Below, piece by piece: positions 8,535 through 18,127 of a stretch of DNA of 25,969 bases; positions within the stretch are counted from its first letter, which is position 1, and every line of letters starts with the position of its first letter. Position numbers and translations under genes: made by a program. The notes under the pieces were generated by a model. The model had not been told where the DNA came from, searched no databases, and saw nothing but the letters and a program-made list of their open reading frames with translations. Location of the stretch: assembly GCA_034696485.1 (NCBI GenBank), contig JAQIWT010000252.1:1-25969 (forward strand), written 5' to 3'. The stretch comes from Isohypsibius dastychi. Lineage: Eukaryota; Tardigrada; Eutardigrada; Parachela; Isohypsibiidae.

Positions 8535-11261
8535 TTGTGTGAAAAGTCGGATTACTGGATGCACGAGTGAGACTCTCAATGTAGTATCATAGTGACGAAT
8601 TTTCTATCGTCAGAGTCTGAAAATCTTTCAAGATGATTGTTGGCTTGATCTCATTTGTTCTGAAGAAATTAACAAACAATATTTTCATCGTAAACAGTGA
8701 GATTATGGAAAATCACGAAGCAGTTACTATGTTGTTCTGAGAAGAGCCATCTGCGGAATTTATTTCGCGCTCAAATTCTGAAAGTCGGTAGTTTGCGTCC
8801 GTTTGAATACAATGCCACGCGGCAGATAACAGCGGGAATGATGTCACAATAAAAACAGGACAATGAAATTTGCTGTTTTTCATGATTTTGTAAAAATCAA
8901 AATCAAAATCATGGGTGGGCGGTGCTGAGAGATGAGAATATCAAGCTTTCCGTACAAGATAATCACTGGCTGCACTCGACTCACAGTGAACTGCTAGCAC
9001 AGGTGTTGTGAAAAAATGAATTATCACGGCTTGTACCTTTTGGAATCCGGTGAAGGGCAGATTTCCCAGAACGATCCCAAAATCACCCCCTCCCCCCAAA
9101 AAATAGTCTGCTGATTGAGTCCATCTCTGTGTTAACCATGCACACGGATTCTCAAGGATCTAATTTTTAGCACAAAGACCAGAATTCACAATCGGGCAAG
9201 ATGACGAACAAAACTGGTTCATGGATACCGGACCAAGGACTAAATATTATCAATGTTTAAGCTTGGCATTGTGCAAAGAGCAAATGTTGCTTGTAGGATA
9301 GTCGACATGAAATTATCTGATTGTATATGTAATTTAAAGATCACGTAGCATTATTCCAATTTGCAAACGTGTTCAGAAGGTATCCATATGGAGTGCAACG
9401 TCACACTGTTCTACGAGGAGTCTTACAGAATGTCGCAGGCGAGATCGAGTGCGTCACGATAGTTTTTTTTCTGGAAACAAAATCTATGCGGTAAACAGTA
9501 AACAAAGCACGATGTTCCAATTTGGAACAGTTTTTATCGACATACAAAAACGATGATCATGAAAATAACCAGATTTTCCGGAGAACGTCCATTCCTGGTG
9601 TGCTTCCTGAACAGGGTAGTCCGCGAGCCTGTTTTGGCTATGATTGATTTCAACAAATTCCCATCCAGATTACACATTTCCAGAGATAAAAAGCCACTTC
9701 GAAGTTCTTCCGTCAAACCATGCACATCTTCAGAATTTCGCAAAGATCGCAAGATCTCCGTTGTCACCGTATCGTATGAATATTTCAACTAATTGACATT
9801 TGAACAACGGAAAAGTCCAGCTCGTTTTAAAGAGCTGAAAGTATCAATTTGGACCGTTGGATGATCGCGAACGTCGATGAGACCAAAAGAGCAAGAACGA
9901 GAGCTAATTGACGGTGATTTGAGTGAATTTTCAAGTGATAAAGATTTCAAGTGAGAGAATCCTTTATTTTGAGTTCTAATGTAGGAAAAAAGGCTGAGGC
10001 AGGTATACATGAGCTGGTCGTTTTTTCTTTTTCTCGATTTTCTCGCACTCGGTCACCTGATGTGTGTGCGCATCCGAAGCTTTAGAATGCTGAGAGAGCT
10101 TCCTCGCGAGTGACTTCACAGCAGTTCACACTCATTTCTCCGGAGAGCTTGACAATATATTCCGACTGCAAAATGAAAAATTGTATGCTGGCATATCTCC
10201 TGTTGCCGTTTGAATGCAATCAAGAGTCGACCATTTTTGTCGCCACGGATCTCATGCATTGATTTAGAAAACGCAGTATGGAATGAAAGGGGTGAAGGTG
10301 AGATTCATTTGCAGTTCTGTACAGGTAGGTTTGCAATGTTGAGAGATTACAAATTTGTTGACGCTGATTACTTGAATTTACAGCGAGACATATATCTTAT
10401 ACAATACGGTCTCTTCCGTCCGAGTTTCAGGGAATTTTAGATTGACTCCAGTGAAAGCCGAAATTCGGAAAACGTTACTTGTTCAATTGAGTTCGTGAAC
10501 CAAGTGGACGAAGTCGCCTCAATTCATGTCTCTCGAAAAGCTGAGAAACAGTTGAGTAGGGATACAGATCAAATTTCCGAGTAACGCGCAGATCTGGTGA
10601 ATACGTCAATTATCCACCTGTTCAAGGCGCACTATTTAATAAAAATCTTGCAAATGAGTCGCTGTATGAGGTGACGCGTTCTCAGGTTCTGATTATACGG
10701 TCGATAACCCAGCCAAATCAATAGCATGCGATCGCGGAGGGACAGCTGTCGCCACGACTGCAATACAAATTTCGATTAGACAGAAATGATCAAACAATCA
10801 GTTTCGACTCCGATCCGGGAGTTGTCTGCCACTTTAGGTCAGGAACTCAAACAATTAAACAAGGATGGCCATCGACATTTGAGGGATGTCTTTCCATGAT
10901 TCATCTACATTCTCAAGGACCCGCCATAGGTACCGGCGCAGAATGTCGCCCATTGTGTTTGGACGTTTTGAGAGCGTCCACGCTGAAGTGATAACGCTTG
11001 CACCAGGAAGTAAATTTCATAGAGGTTTAGGGATTACGGTACATAAGTGCTACCTTTCCGTGATTGAATTTGAACTTATGCCTACAAACGACCTTTGAGA
11101 ACTATGAACCGCTCCGGAGAGCCTGGTGATCTTGTATGTTTTACCGCAGGTAGTATTGATTGCAGCTTCTCATACGGAATAGAGGTAACAAAATGACACG
11201 CACTTTGTATGAATCGGTGCAGAACCCTGGCGTTTGTGTCTCTGGGTCTACTCGTACACAG
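8535..11261. other. No supported gene
   Basis: Open frames up to 85 codons (for example 9534-9788 on the minus strand and 10886-11098 on the plus strand) show no motif, start context or splice chain. The interval has one clear hairpin (8881-8913) and a C/A-rich stretch near 9084-9104. Confidence 0.35.
8881..8913. repeat. Perfect 10-bp inverted repeat (hairpin)
   Basis: CATGATTTTG at 8881-8890 is answered by CAAAATCATG at 8904-8913, separated by 13 bases that are themselves AAAATC repeats. It could fold as a hairpin or mark the core of a decayed palindromic element; no function is claimed. Confidence 0.5.
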
Positions 11262-11524
11262 ATGACAATATCTTGCCACCACCTTCAAGCCTCAAGCCAG
11301 ATATTCCGCGTCATGAAATTGCAAGGTACATCAAATCAAACGCAACTAGAATCACTGCCAGAAGCGTCACTGATCGAACATCCAATCCATTTGATCATAC
11401 ACGGGTTGGAGATCCTGTGAGGAAAACAGACATGCCCCCTGTCATTTCGTCATATGCCCGAAGCCCTTTGATCATTCAGTTCTTGCAAAATATTGTGGAA
11501 TCGAAACGATTATTATTCATTTGA
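11262..11524 (+). CDS. Candidate exon, uncharacterised
   Basis: Starting after a CGTACACAG acceptor, a frame of about 87 codons reads DNILPPPSSLKPDIPRHEIA and onward, ending with TGA at 11522-11524. It is polar, Pro- and Ser-rich at the start. No family is recognised and no phase-compatible upstream exon was found; GAG/GTAACA near 11184 is a possible donor but is out of phase. Confidence 0.22.
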
Positions 11525-12586
11525 TGAAATAATTTTGACTGATTGAAAACTTCGGGTGACCTTCCGTAGTAATGGGATTTTATTATCAGTAGAATTTCCT
11601 CAAAAAGTTGCATATGTATTGTAGCGAAACTAGGCCGGAGTTGAAACTCAGTAAATTTTACCAGTTTTATAGAAAAAGTGTTGATCTGGATGTCGAGAGT
11701 CATGTACAGAGTTATGCAAAGAGACCTGTATCAATGACATACGCTACCAACACTGACGTTGTAAATGATCTCAAATTTTTTTTTTCACATGCCGTGACGT
11801 GTCAGTTTTTATAGAAACTGATGACTTCTGCAGTTGCTTGCTTGAAAATCCTCCATTTTTCATTCATTTCTCGGCTCACATTTTCCATCAGCCAACTTAC
11901 ATCACCTTCCAACCGACATGTCATAAATCTTTGATTGAGTATTTCGGTTGAGCTTGCAGCTCAGAATACTGCTGACGAACAACAGCGACCCCATATCCAA
12001 AACGATAACTGCTCACATAACACACAAGAACAGACCGAAACCGCACCATTTTTCACAGCTGAACGGTTATAGAAACTGTGGGGTAGTCATGAACTATTCG
12101 GAAGCAATGAGAGCGAAAAATCGGCCATCATGCCCCATTTCTCATCCAGTTTGCACTGGTTTGTTCATGATCCTGAGTGCTTCAGTGTGACTGAAGAAAC
12201 TTCTGATTGAATGATTGCATCGCCATTTTTTGCTGTTCTCCTTAGACAAATAATCCATTGCACCTGCAAAAACGTGATCAGTTTAAGTTGCGATGTTGTT
12301 TCGTCCTTTTATGTTCTTAATCTGCACAAAACTCATTCATTTGAGCATAACAAGCGGTTTTCCGAAAAAATCAGTTCATCTATTGGGAGGTGATTATTGA
12401 TGAACTTCAGAAAAAAGTAAACAGGTTTCATGCCATCGGATATTAAAGATAACGAAACTGGTTTGAGAACATTGGATTGCATATCTGGCAATCGAGGATG
12501 AATAAGGTCGTTCCCGATCACGAGAACGCCAGCAATAAAAGGGTCCTCTTATGTCAATGAGCTAACGTCCTGCGATGATTCTGCAT
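11525..12586. other. No supported gene
   Basis: Short frames only (60-80 codons) on both strands without splice support. The interval probably includes the 3' flank of the minus-strand gene that ends at 12587. Confidence 0.3.
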
Positions 12587-13782
12587 CTAGTAGCAGTGAT
12601 GGATTTGGACGGCAGCGGCGGTCGCTTCGGTTGTGGTCTCCAACTGCATCACCTTACCTCCCGTCTGATCCTGTCGAACTTTCAAAGCACCATACACCAT
12701 GTCGATCGTGACGCCAGCTTGCTGTATGTTGATATGACTACGAGCTTTCTCCTGGATCTGAAACACAAAAAAAATCAGTAGACCATCATTTTCTTTGTCA
12801 AATTAAAATTTCGAAACTGATGAATCACTCACCCAATCACACGTCTGTGTCAAGTGATGAGCGCCAAACATGTGCTGAATGATACCCCTGCGACCATCTT
12901 CGCCACTCAGGACAACGTCACTGCACATGGCATAATGACATCGGAATCCAGCTTTGATCACCTCGGCGTTCACAAATTTCATAAGGTTATGGTCGACAAG
13001 CCCTGTTCCCAAATTTTGGACGCATTGTTGCCAAGATCCCGCTTTTTCCAAGTGTTCGGTTTTATGGTGCGCATCTACAAAACAGGAGAGCAACAATTAA
13101 AAAAGTGCAAAAGTATATTTAAATCGCCATCAATAATGAATTTGGAGACTGGAAAAGTGATAAATCACTAACACTTTTCTGAAGGTTAAGCCACATTACT
13201 CACCAACGCCATGACTACCAGTCGATTCTCCTCTGCTTTCTCTGTTAGACGTTTCAATTTACCGATGAATTCCAGAACGAACTGGATTTCGACCTCCGGA
13301 TCCGTAAGTTGGTTTCCGGTTTCAGCGGCGCGGAGTGATGAACAAGCATTTCCGGCAGGCTTTGGCCCGGGGGCAGTTAGACGCATTGTGGATACATTGT
13401 CTTCACCGTTCAGATTGTTCGAAATCGCAGGAGGAACTCGCTGATTCGTCAAATCATTGGCGATGTGCAGAGTCGACGTTCGACGCTGGTCAGCAGCTGA
13501 TCGAAGCGGATCCTTTGAAACGTTTTGACCTGGATTCGGAGTCGGGATCGGCGATGTTGCTCGAGACACAGACTTGAGTACTTGTAAAAGGTGAGTGCTT
13601 TTGGTAGGCATTTCTACAAAAACACAAATAACAACATAAATATTTCGTAAACAATAGTTACAGTACATACAATCAGGTGAAGTTGCTCCGCTATGCAGTC
13701 TACAGTTCAAATCAAAATTACTATACGACTTACAATCCGAGATGGACAAATTATCATCAATTGGTGTCAAATTATCTTCCAT
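12587..13782 (-). CDS. C2H2-like zinc-finger-containing protein, uncharacterised
   Basis: Exons on the minus strand are 13782-13204 (193 codons, the longest clean frame of the window, ending TTG/GTGAGT), 13074-12833 (after GTTTTGTAG, ending TGG/GTGAGT) and 12757-12587 (after TTTTTTTGTGTTTCAG, ending in TAG). The last two join in phase. The first frame is polar (PIPTPNPGQNVSKDPLRSAA) and ends with a charged helical stretch, LEFIGKLKRLTEKAEENRLV. The middle exon has RCHYAMCSDVV, then IIQHMFGAHH, giving C-x4-C-x16-H-x4-H, a C2H2-like finger; nucleic-acid binding is inferred. The last exon reads IQEKARSHINIQQAGVTIDM. The first-to-second junction is off by one base. Intron-like GTAAGT and GTATGT signals lie inside the first frame (near 13734 and 13669), and a T-rich TTTTTGTAG stands just before an inner ATG at 13612, so translation may begin there (MPTKSTHLLQVLKS). 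The exact family is not recognised. Confidence 0.6.
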
Positions 13783-13809
13783 ACTAAAAATTTATCTTGG
13801 CGAGCAAGT

Positions 13810-14153
13810 TTATTCGAAACGGCCACCATAGCGCAATTCGTCGCTCAGTTTGAAATGGCACTCTCCCGTTACAAATGAAAGACGATTTTCTGGAAAAATC
13901 TTCATGCCAGAAGTGTAATGAAAGTGAAAAAAAGAAGTGAATAGTGGATAGCGTAATTTGATATTGAAAACCGTCAACTTACCTTCCCAAAAGTGTTTCC
14001 AGATCTAAGGTCCGTTATCTGGACGAATTCTCTTCCTGCACACAGAAAACAAATGGAGACACAATCACAAAAACTTTAAAAACTCTGAGCATACCGCGTT
14101 TGGACTTCCAGTATTGGACAAAATAACCGAATACGAGACGCGCAGAAGTCCGA
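13810..14153 (-). CDS. Upstream exons, probably of the same zinc-finger gene
   Basis: Three minus-strand exons chain in phase: 14153-14095 (after AAATTTCAG, ending CGCG/GTATGC), 14035-13983 (after CTGTGTGCAG, ending AAG/GTAAGT) and 13899-13810 (after an AAG acceptor, ending in TAA). They read RTSARLVFGYFVQYWKSKRG, then REFVQITDLRSGNTFGK, then IFPENRLSFVTGECHFKLSD. The first intron is 59 nt. A stronger acceptor, TTTTTCCAG at 13890, lies 10 bases further on but breaks the phase. The peptide has the alternation of a beta-rich folded domain; no family is recognised. It may be an independent short gene ending at 13810, or the 5' part of the gene below, whose ATG at 13782 also follows an acceptor-like ATTTTTAG. 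Confidence 0.45.
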
Positions 14154-14217
14154 CTGAAATTTGACGTTTCGGAAAATGCCAGCCGTGCAAGCCAGTGGCT
14201 GGAATTAGGTCAAGACC

Positions 14218-14250
14218 TTTTCTCTTTCTCTCTCTTTCTTTCTCTCTTCC
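14218..14250. repeat. CT/GA-rich microsatellite
   Basis: An almost pure pyrimidine run on the plus strand built from TCTCTTTC units; GA-rich on the minus strand. It lies upstream of the exon that starts at 14153, so it could be a pyrimidine-rich intron or promoter element. Confidence 0.7.
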
Positions 14251-14343
14251 ACGAGAGCTACGTATCGGTGAACCTATAAACCTGATACAGACATGATGAA
14301 GCGAAGCGGATCCCAAAGCGTTTCAATGGCGGAGCTGAGCATG

Positions 14344-14690
14344 ATGAACAAATGCAGTTTTTCAAAATTTCTGCTTCCAATTTCAACTTCCTCAAAACTT
14401 TCCTGCTTTATAAACGGAGATTATTGAGGGTCGCAGTTTAGGACGTCATCTTTCCTCCCTCTCCGGATCAATATCGATTAGCTTGTACTCTTCCACTTTT
14501 TTATTCAGCTGTAACACAAGGAGTTTATAAGGGTGAGATCGCGTCGCTGCTGCCACTCGTTTTCTGTCCTGGACATTTGCAGCTTCCATCAAAGATTCAC
14601 TTCCGCGTTTTAGTAACTACCCATCATCGTCTTTCCTGATATTTGTTGTTATCTTGGATTCCACCTAGCTTTTCAACTGAACCTGGAGAA
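14344..14690. promoter_or_regulatory. Possible divergent promoter region
   Basis: This gene-free stretch separates minus-strand exons (14153 and below) from a plus-strand gene start (ATG 14691). It carries a TATA-like TTTATAAA at 14407-14414, which reads the same on both strands, and TATAAGG at 14526-14532 on the plus strand, 160 bases before that ATG. No transcription start can be read from sequence alone, and the first exon of the minus gene is not fixed (an ATG at 14342 on the minus strand is one possibility). Confidence 0.3.
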
Positions 14691-15090
14691 TGTCGCTCAA
14701 GTCCATCATTGAACGGAGTGAGTTGAAGTTTCGATTGACTTTATTGCGTTAGTTTTGGAGCAATAATTGGCATTACCTTTGAATTTTAATGTTTTGAATT
14801 TCAAAACAGCGATGGACGTTTCTCAGTCAAGACAGTTTGTCACAAATTGCCACTGCTCCAAGTATGGTAGGCGTTGCAGTCATCGTCGAACAACCTTCAA
14901 CTGTTTCGAAGAATCAATTTTCTCCAAATACCGAATTCTGCTGAATGCAATCATGATCATGGAGTATCGCTGTCATAACGCCATCTCTTCGGATATCACC
15001 GGCATGAATCAACAAGTACATGCGTATACAAATGTTCGGTGCGTGCTTTCATACTGCCTTGCTCAAAAGCGAGGATCGTTCGATTATTAA
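14691..15090 (+). CDS. Short two-exon gene, possibly Merlin (ISXO2-like) transposase derived
   Basis: Exon 1 (14691-14718) encodes MSLKSIIER and ends at a GTGAGT donor. The intron ends AAAACAG, and exon 2 (from 14811) joins in phase to read MDVSQSRQFVTNCHCSKYGR and onward, stopping at 15090. Exon 2 has CHC and a later C spaced like a small zinc ribbon, followed by TTFNCFEESIFSKYRILLNA and IMIMEYRC. In ISXO2-like (IS1016/Merlin) transposases a zinc ribbon is followed by an S-F-F-x-x-S...L-L helix region, which this resembles. The catalytic DDE part is absent: the frame ends after about 100 residues. It may be a truncated or domesticated copy, or the similarity may be chance. No inverted repeats or 8-9 bp target duplication were found. 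Confidence 0.35.
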
Positions 15091-15250
15091 TTCTCACAAC
15101 ATCTCACACCAAATATCCGGTTGCATATCTGGCCAAGGGATCTGAGTTAGAGCACACAGGACAGAACCAGCGTACGGAACGTTTGAAGTTGCATCGCACA
15201 TAAAATTGGTTCCCACAGTTCTGGAGTCCTGTAAATAATTGCGGTGTTAT

Positions 15251-15721
15251 TCATTTTTTGAGGATCAGTGGTTTAACTCTTGAATCATGCAAACGCACAC
15301 ACTCCACTTTCTGGCACGCACGTTCATCAAAAAATTGGAATGCTAGCCAATCTTTCGTTATCGAACCGTTGCAATCTAGGATTCCTTTCTCGAGATCAGC
15401 GAATCGAAAATGCAGCTGGATCCACATGGATCTGTCAAAATTCATGAAAAACAATTCGTACACATGTTTTGTGTCTCGCCGGCATAATTCGATCATGAAA
15501 GCACTTGTTGGCTCTCCGTCAAACAAAGGGAGCAGTAGTGGCAGTAGAAATACTTGGTCAGAAATTACACTCCGTGTCTGCAAAAGAAAAAAAAAAGTCA
15601 AGTGCTCTCTTTGATTCCCTGTAAACAGAATCCTTACGGTTCGACGAATAGTGAATTGTTCGAAGAAAGTGCTGATTATGTTGTGATATCGCAGGTGGTG
15701 TTCCATAGCTTCTGATTCCAT
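15251..15721 (-). CDS. Uncharacterised two-exon protein
   Basis: Minus-strand exons 15721-15638 (MESEAMEHHLRYHNIISTFF and onward, ending ACC/GTAAGG) and 15577-15251 (starting TRSVISDQVFLLPLLLPLFD) join in phase across a 60-nt intron that ends in a long T run and TTTTGCAG, the best acceptor of the window. The intron would also read open, which is why it appears uninterrupted. The product is about 136 residues: a hydrophobic Leu-rich stretch near residue 40, a Phe- and Trp-containing middle (MWIQLHFRFADLEKGILDCN), and cysteines near the end (ERACQKVECVRL). The ATG at 15721 is chosen because TAA stands directly before it in frame. An acceptor-like ATTTACAG at 15231 suggests a further downstream exon. 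No family is recognised; the neighbouring exons upstream on the same strand may belong to it. Confidence 0.45.
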   Translation of the reverse strand: MESEAMEHHLRYHNIISTFFEQFTIRRTVRILFTGNQREHLTFFFLLQTRSVISDQVFLLPLLLPLFDGEPTSAFMIELCRRDTKHVYELFFMNFDRSMWIQLHFRFADLEKGILDCNGSITKDWLAFQFFDERACQKVECVRLHDSRVKPLILKK

Positions 15722-15937
15722 TTACTTTTTCATTTGCAGTGGGCCTGAAGTCGATGTGGCGCAATGCTTCCCGCCTGATGTTGCTTCGTTGCCGGTGCTT
15801 TGGCTGAATCCACACCATCCAACTTCATTGTCGGATCTGATGATCAATCCGTTTTGTTTAACTGCTGTTTTATTCATTTCAGAACTCTACACAGCCACAC
15901 CAGTTCTCCGATGAACCCACACTCAACTTCTCTTTAC

Positions 15938-16270
15938 GAACGCAGGCTTTGAAAGAATGTGTGAGCTGTGGCATCTTGCTGCACAAAAACACTCATCATT
16001 GTTTACCAAATCTCAACGTCTTCCATCAAATAGTCTGCTTACAGAATATAATTATTCGATAGGTTGCCCATAAATAGTTTTCTAGAGCCGTACTCACTAT
16101 AGACTACGATCCATACTTACGCCATTCGTGTTGAAAATGTCGAATCCCCGTGCACAGAAAGTAAATTCGACAGTACATATATCCTTCTTATAGCCTGTTT
16201 TGAAACACTCATAGGATATCACAAATGTCATATGGCTGGTTAGCTCAGCAACCACAAACATAAATCGGGT
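15938..16270 (-). CDS. Candidate exons of a minus-strand gene
   Basis: The exon 16270-16121 encodes 50 residues, TRFMFVVAELTSHMTFVISY then ECFKTGYKKDICTVEFTFCA, and ends GGC/GTAAGT, a strong donor. A following exon at 15978-15938 begins after GTGTTTTTGTGCAG, in phase, with QDATAHTFFQSLR and ends at a GTAAAG donor. Alternating hydrophobic residues and three Cys suggest a beta-rich, perhaps extracellular, domain. No family is recognised. Placement between 16375 and 15721 on the same strand suggests that these exons belong to one of the flanking genes, but a continuous in-phase chain could not be completed. Confidence 0.35.
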
Positions 16271-16360
16271 CTTCCAAAGGGATAACACATAAATCGATAA
16301 TTATACCGTGAGTTCCACTGCGCACCAGACTTGTTGTTTTTGTGAACTACTGTATACATT

Positions 16361-16421
16361 AAAAGCCATCGTGATCAGAAGGATCGTGATCTGTGAAGCC
16401 ATCGTGATCTGTCGAAAAGCC
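16361..16421. repeat. Short tandem repeat around CCATCGTGATC
   Basis: GCCATCGTGATC occurs at 16365 and 16398, with GGATCGTGATCTGTG between them. On the minus strand these give repeated GATCACGATGGCTT, which supplies the last codons of the upstream open frame (RSRWLHRSRSF). Confidence 0.6.
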
Positions 16422-17149
16422 TATCTGCGATCTGAATGAGATCAATGATATCTTGACCACCAAAAGTCTGCATCAACTTGGCTCTCATTACTCCATGGAT
16501 CGCTTCACTACGTGAGAAGGATTTCAAAACATTTTGACATACTTTATCAGGTGTTGGATCTCTTGATACGCCAGTAGCAGAACAACCGTAGATTTTATGT
16601 AGTCCACCTACAATGCAATGATTTTCATTAGATATCAGATTTTCATAGACCTCATTGTCACCCTCACGTGCGAACAACAATCGCGACATAGGCGTGCCGT
16701 TCTTTATACCCCGTTCCGAAAGCAGAGGTAGAAGAACCACGTGATGGTCATCACCATACTTCTGGGAAGATTGCTCTGCAAAAGCACGAGCTATTCCAGA
16801 TGCGCTGCGATCCCGTCAGTTTATCGAAGTCTAGTCCATTGATGAGTCCTACGAAATATTTTCTGATCGAAACAGGAATAAGAATATGTCAAAATTCTTT
16901 TACCATTATCAACATCACCGTGACCATAACAAGCAAAATCCCAGTCCCACGCCAACGGCTCAAATATCGGTAACTTCGAACTGGTCAGTGAGAAAATTGT
17001 CTGCTCATCCACTTTCGAAAATTTGTTCCCTCCTGGTGATATTGAGTTTTCTAGATGACAAATCGAGTCACGTTTTTCCAGACAATGTGCACTTCATCGT
17101 TGGCATCCATGAGAACCTGAAATTTTTTGTTGTCCGTATACATATATGT
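16375..17149 (-). CDS. Uncharacterised multi-exon protein
   Basis: Minus-strand exons are 17149-17072 (after CTGCTTTTTTTGCAG, reading TYMYTDNKKFQVLMDANDEV, ending AAC/GTGACT), 17032-16904 (after TATCACCAG, reading GNKFSKVDEQTIFSLTSSKL, then FACYGHGDVDN, ending G/GTAAAA) and 16775-16375 (after GTGCTTTTGCAG). The second and third join in phase, giving DVDNEQSSQKYGDDHHVVLL and then PLLSERGIKNGTPMSRLLFA. The third exon is 133 codons and mixes helices with a conserved-looking GGLHKIYGCSATGVS. The 39-nt intron between exons one and two is very short and its phase is off by one base. The stop falls in a local tandem repeat, so the natural C-terminus may be different. No family is recognised; two His in DDHH could bind metal, which is only a suggestion. 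Confidence 0.45.
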
Positions 17150-17407
17150 CTGCAAAAAAAGCAGATGCAGCCTAAAAGCATCATGTCAACACCGAATTCC
17201 ACTGTAATGCCCGAAAACATCAGTTTTCGATTATGCTGAATTTCAATTCAGAGAGCGCCACGGAGATAACAGGGAAAACTTTTTCAGCCACGAGATTCGC
17301 ATTTGGTTTTCGATTCAGACACACATTCGCTTTGAGATACGGTATTCCTTCACATTATTGAAGCACGTTAAGCTTCGGACAGGCAGAACAATGCAATCTT
17401 CGTCCAG
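17150..17407. other. No supported gene
   Basis: Probably intron and 5' flank of the minus-strand gene below. A minus-strand ATG at about 17220 starts MFSGITVEFGVDMMLLGCIC, a hydrophobic, signal-like stretch that could be a first exon, but no donor confirms it. Confidence 0.25.
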
Positions 17408-17715
17408 TTACGAGAAGTTTCGTAGTTTGGGTGGTAAAGTGTTAATGGTGTTCTTGGATTACGAGTACTGGGGTAGTTCCAGAATACCCGTGAGTTGTTC
17501 AAAATGAAATGGGTTATTTAATTACGAGTTTTTCTACGAGCAGAACTGTCTACCGGGAAACTGCAGTACCAGAAAGTCGTTACCACGATGTTGTGGCTAC
17601 GAGAGATTGTGGATACGGAAGGTTTGGACAATAACAGCTCTTTGCTTCGAAATGGCATGAATGCAAAGGGATAACTACGAAACTTTGCAACTACGAGAAG
17701 TCTGCCCACGAAGGT
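17408..17715 (+). repeat. Degenerate tandem array, unit about 16 bp, anchored on TAC
   Basis: TACGAG occurs six times on the same strand (17409, 17460, 17523, 17535, 17598, 17692). Between 17523 and 17625 the sequence divides into consecutive units that each begin TAC: TACGAGTTTTTC, TACGAGCAGAACTGTC, TACCGGGAAACTGCAG, TACCAGAAAGTCGT, TACCACGATGTTGTGGC, TACGAGAGATTGTGGA, TACGGAAGGTTTGG. Another pair is TACGAAACTTTGCAAC and TACGAGAAGTCTGCCC (17676-17707). The length varies from 12 to 17 bp, not multiples of three, so it is unlikely to encode a protein repeat. Function unknown. Confidence 0.55.
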
Positions 17716-18127
17716 TATGGCCCCACCATCGCATAGTGTCAGTGCAATTTTGCTTGGTGCATTTCTCCCATTCCAGATAAATGCTTATTCATTCCTCGTT
17801 ACTTCGAGCACATATCATGCTCCCCAGCGTCTCACTAACGGAAGAATCGTCATCGGCTCGTGTGACTTTTCGAAGAGCTTGAACCGTGAGGTGGTCTGCG
17901 GCGTACCTTCTGGGGCCAACAATGCACAGAGCCGATGCGGTATGTGTAGTCGATGTCGTTTCGTCGGTCGTTCTTTTTTTACTCATTTCTGCTCGCGAGT
18001 AGTTTGCTTCAAACCACGTTCCGAAGTCGTGAGCTTGTCTGATACATCCAAGAGCACGAATTCACAAAGGGCTCAGATGTCACCGGCTTTGCAAAAACAC
18101 CTGATCTGAGTGACCTTCTTGTTTCAG

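Noticed and set aside
14767-15090. Second-exon frame read upstream of 14811 as coding
   Set aside because: The part before 14811 is better explained as an intron ending AAAACAG, because splicing from the ATG exon at 14691 is in phase.
15558-15818. Second minus-strand frame overlapping the start of the two-exon gene
   Set aside because: It runs through the intron's T tract in another frame and lacks a phase-compatible partner.
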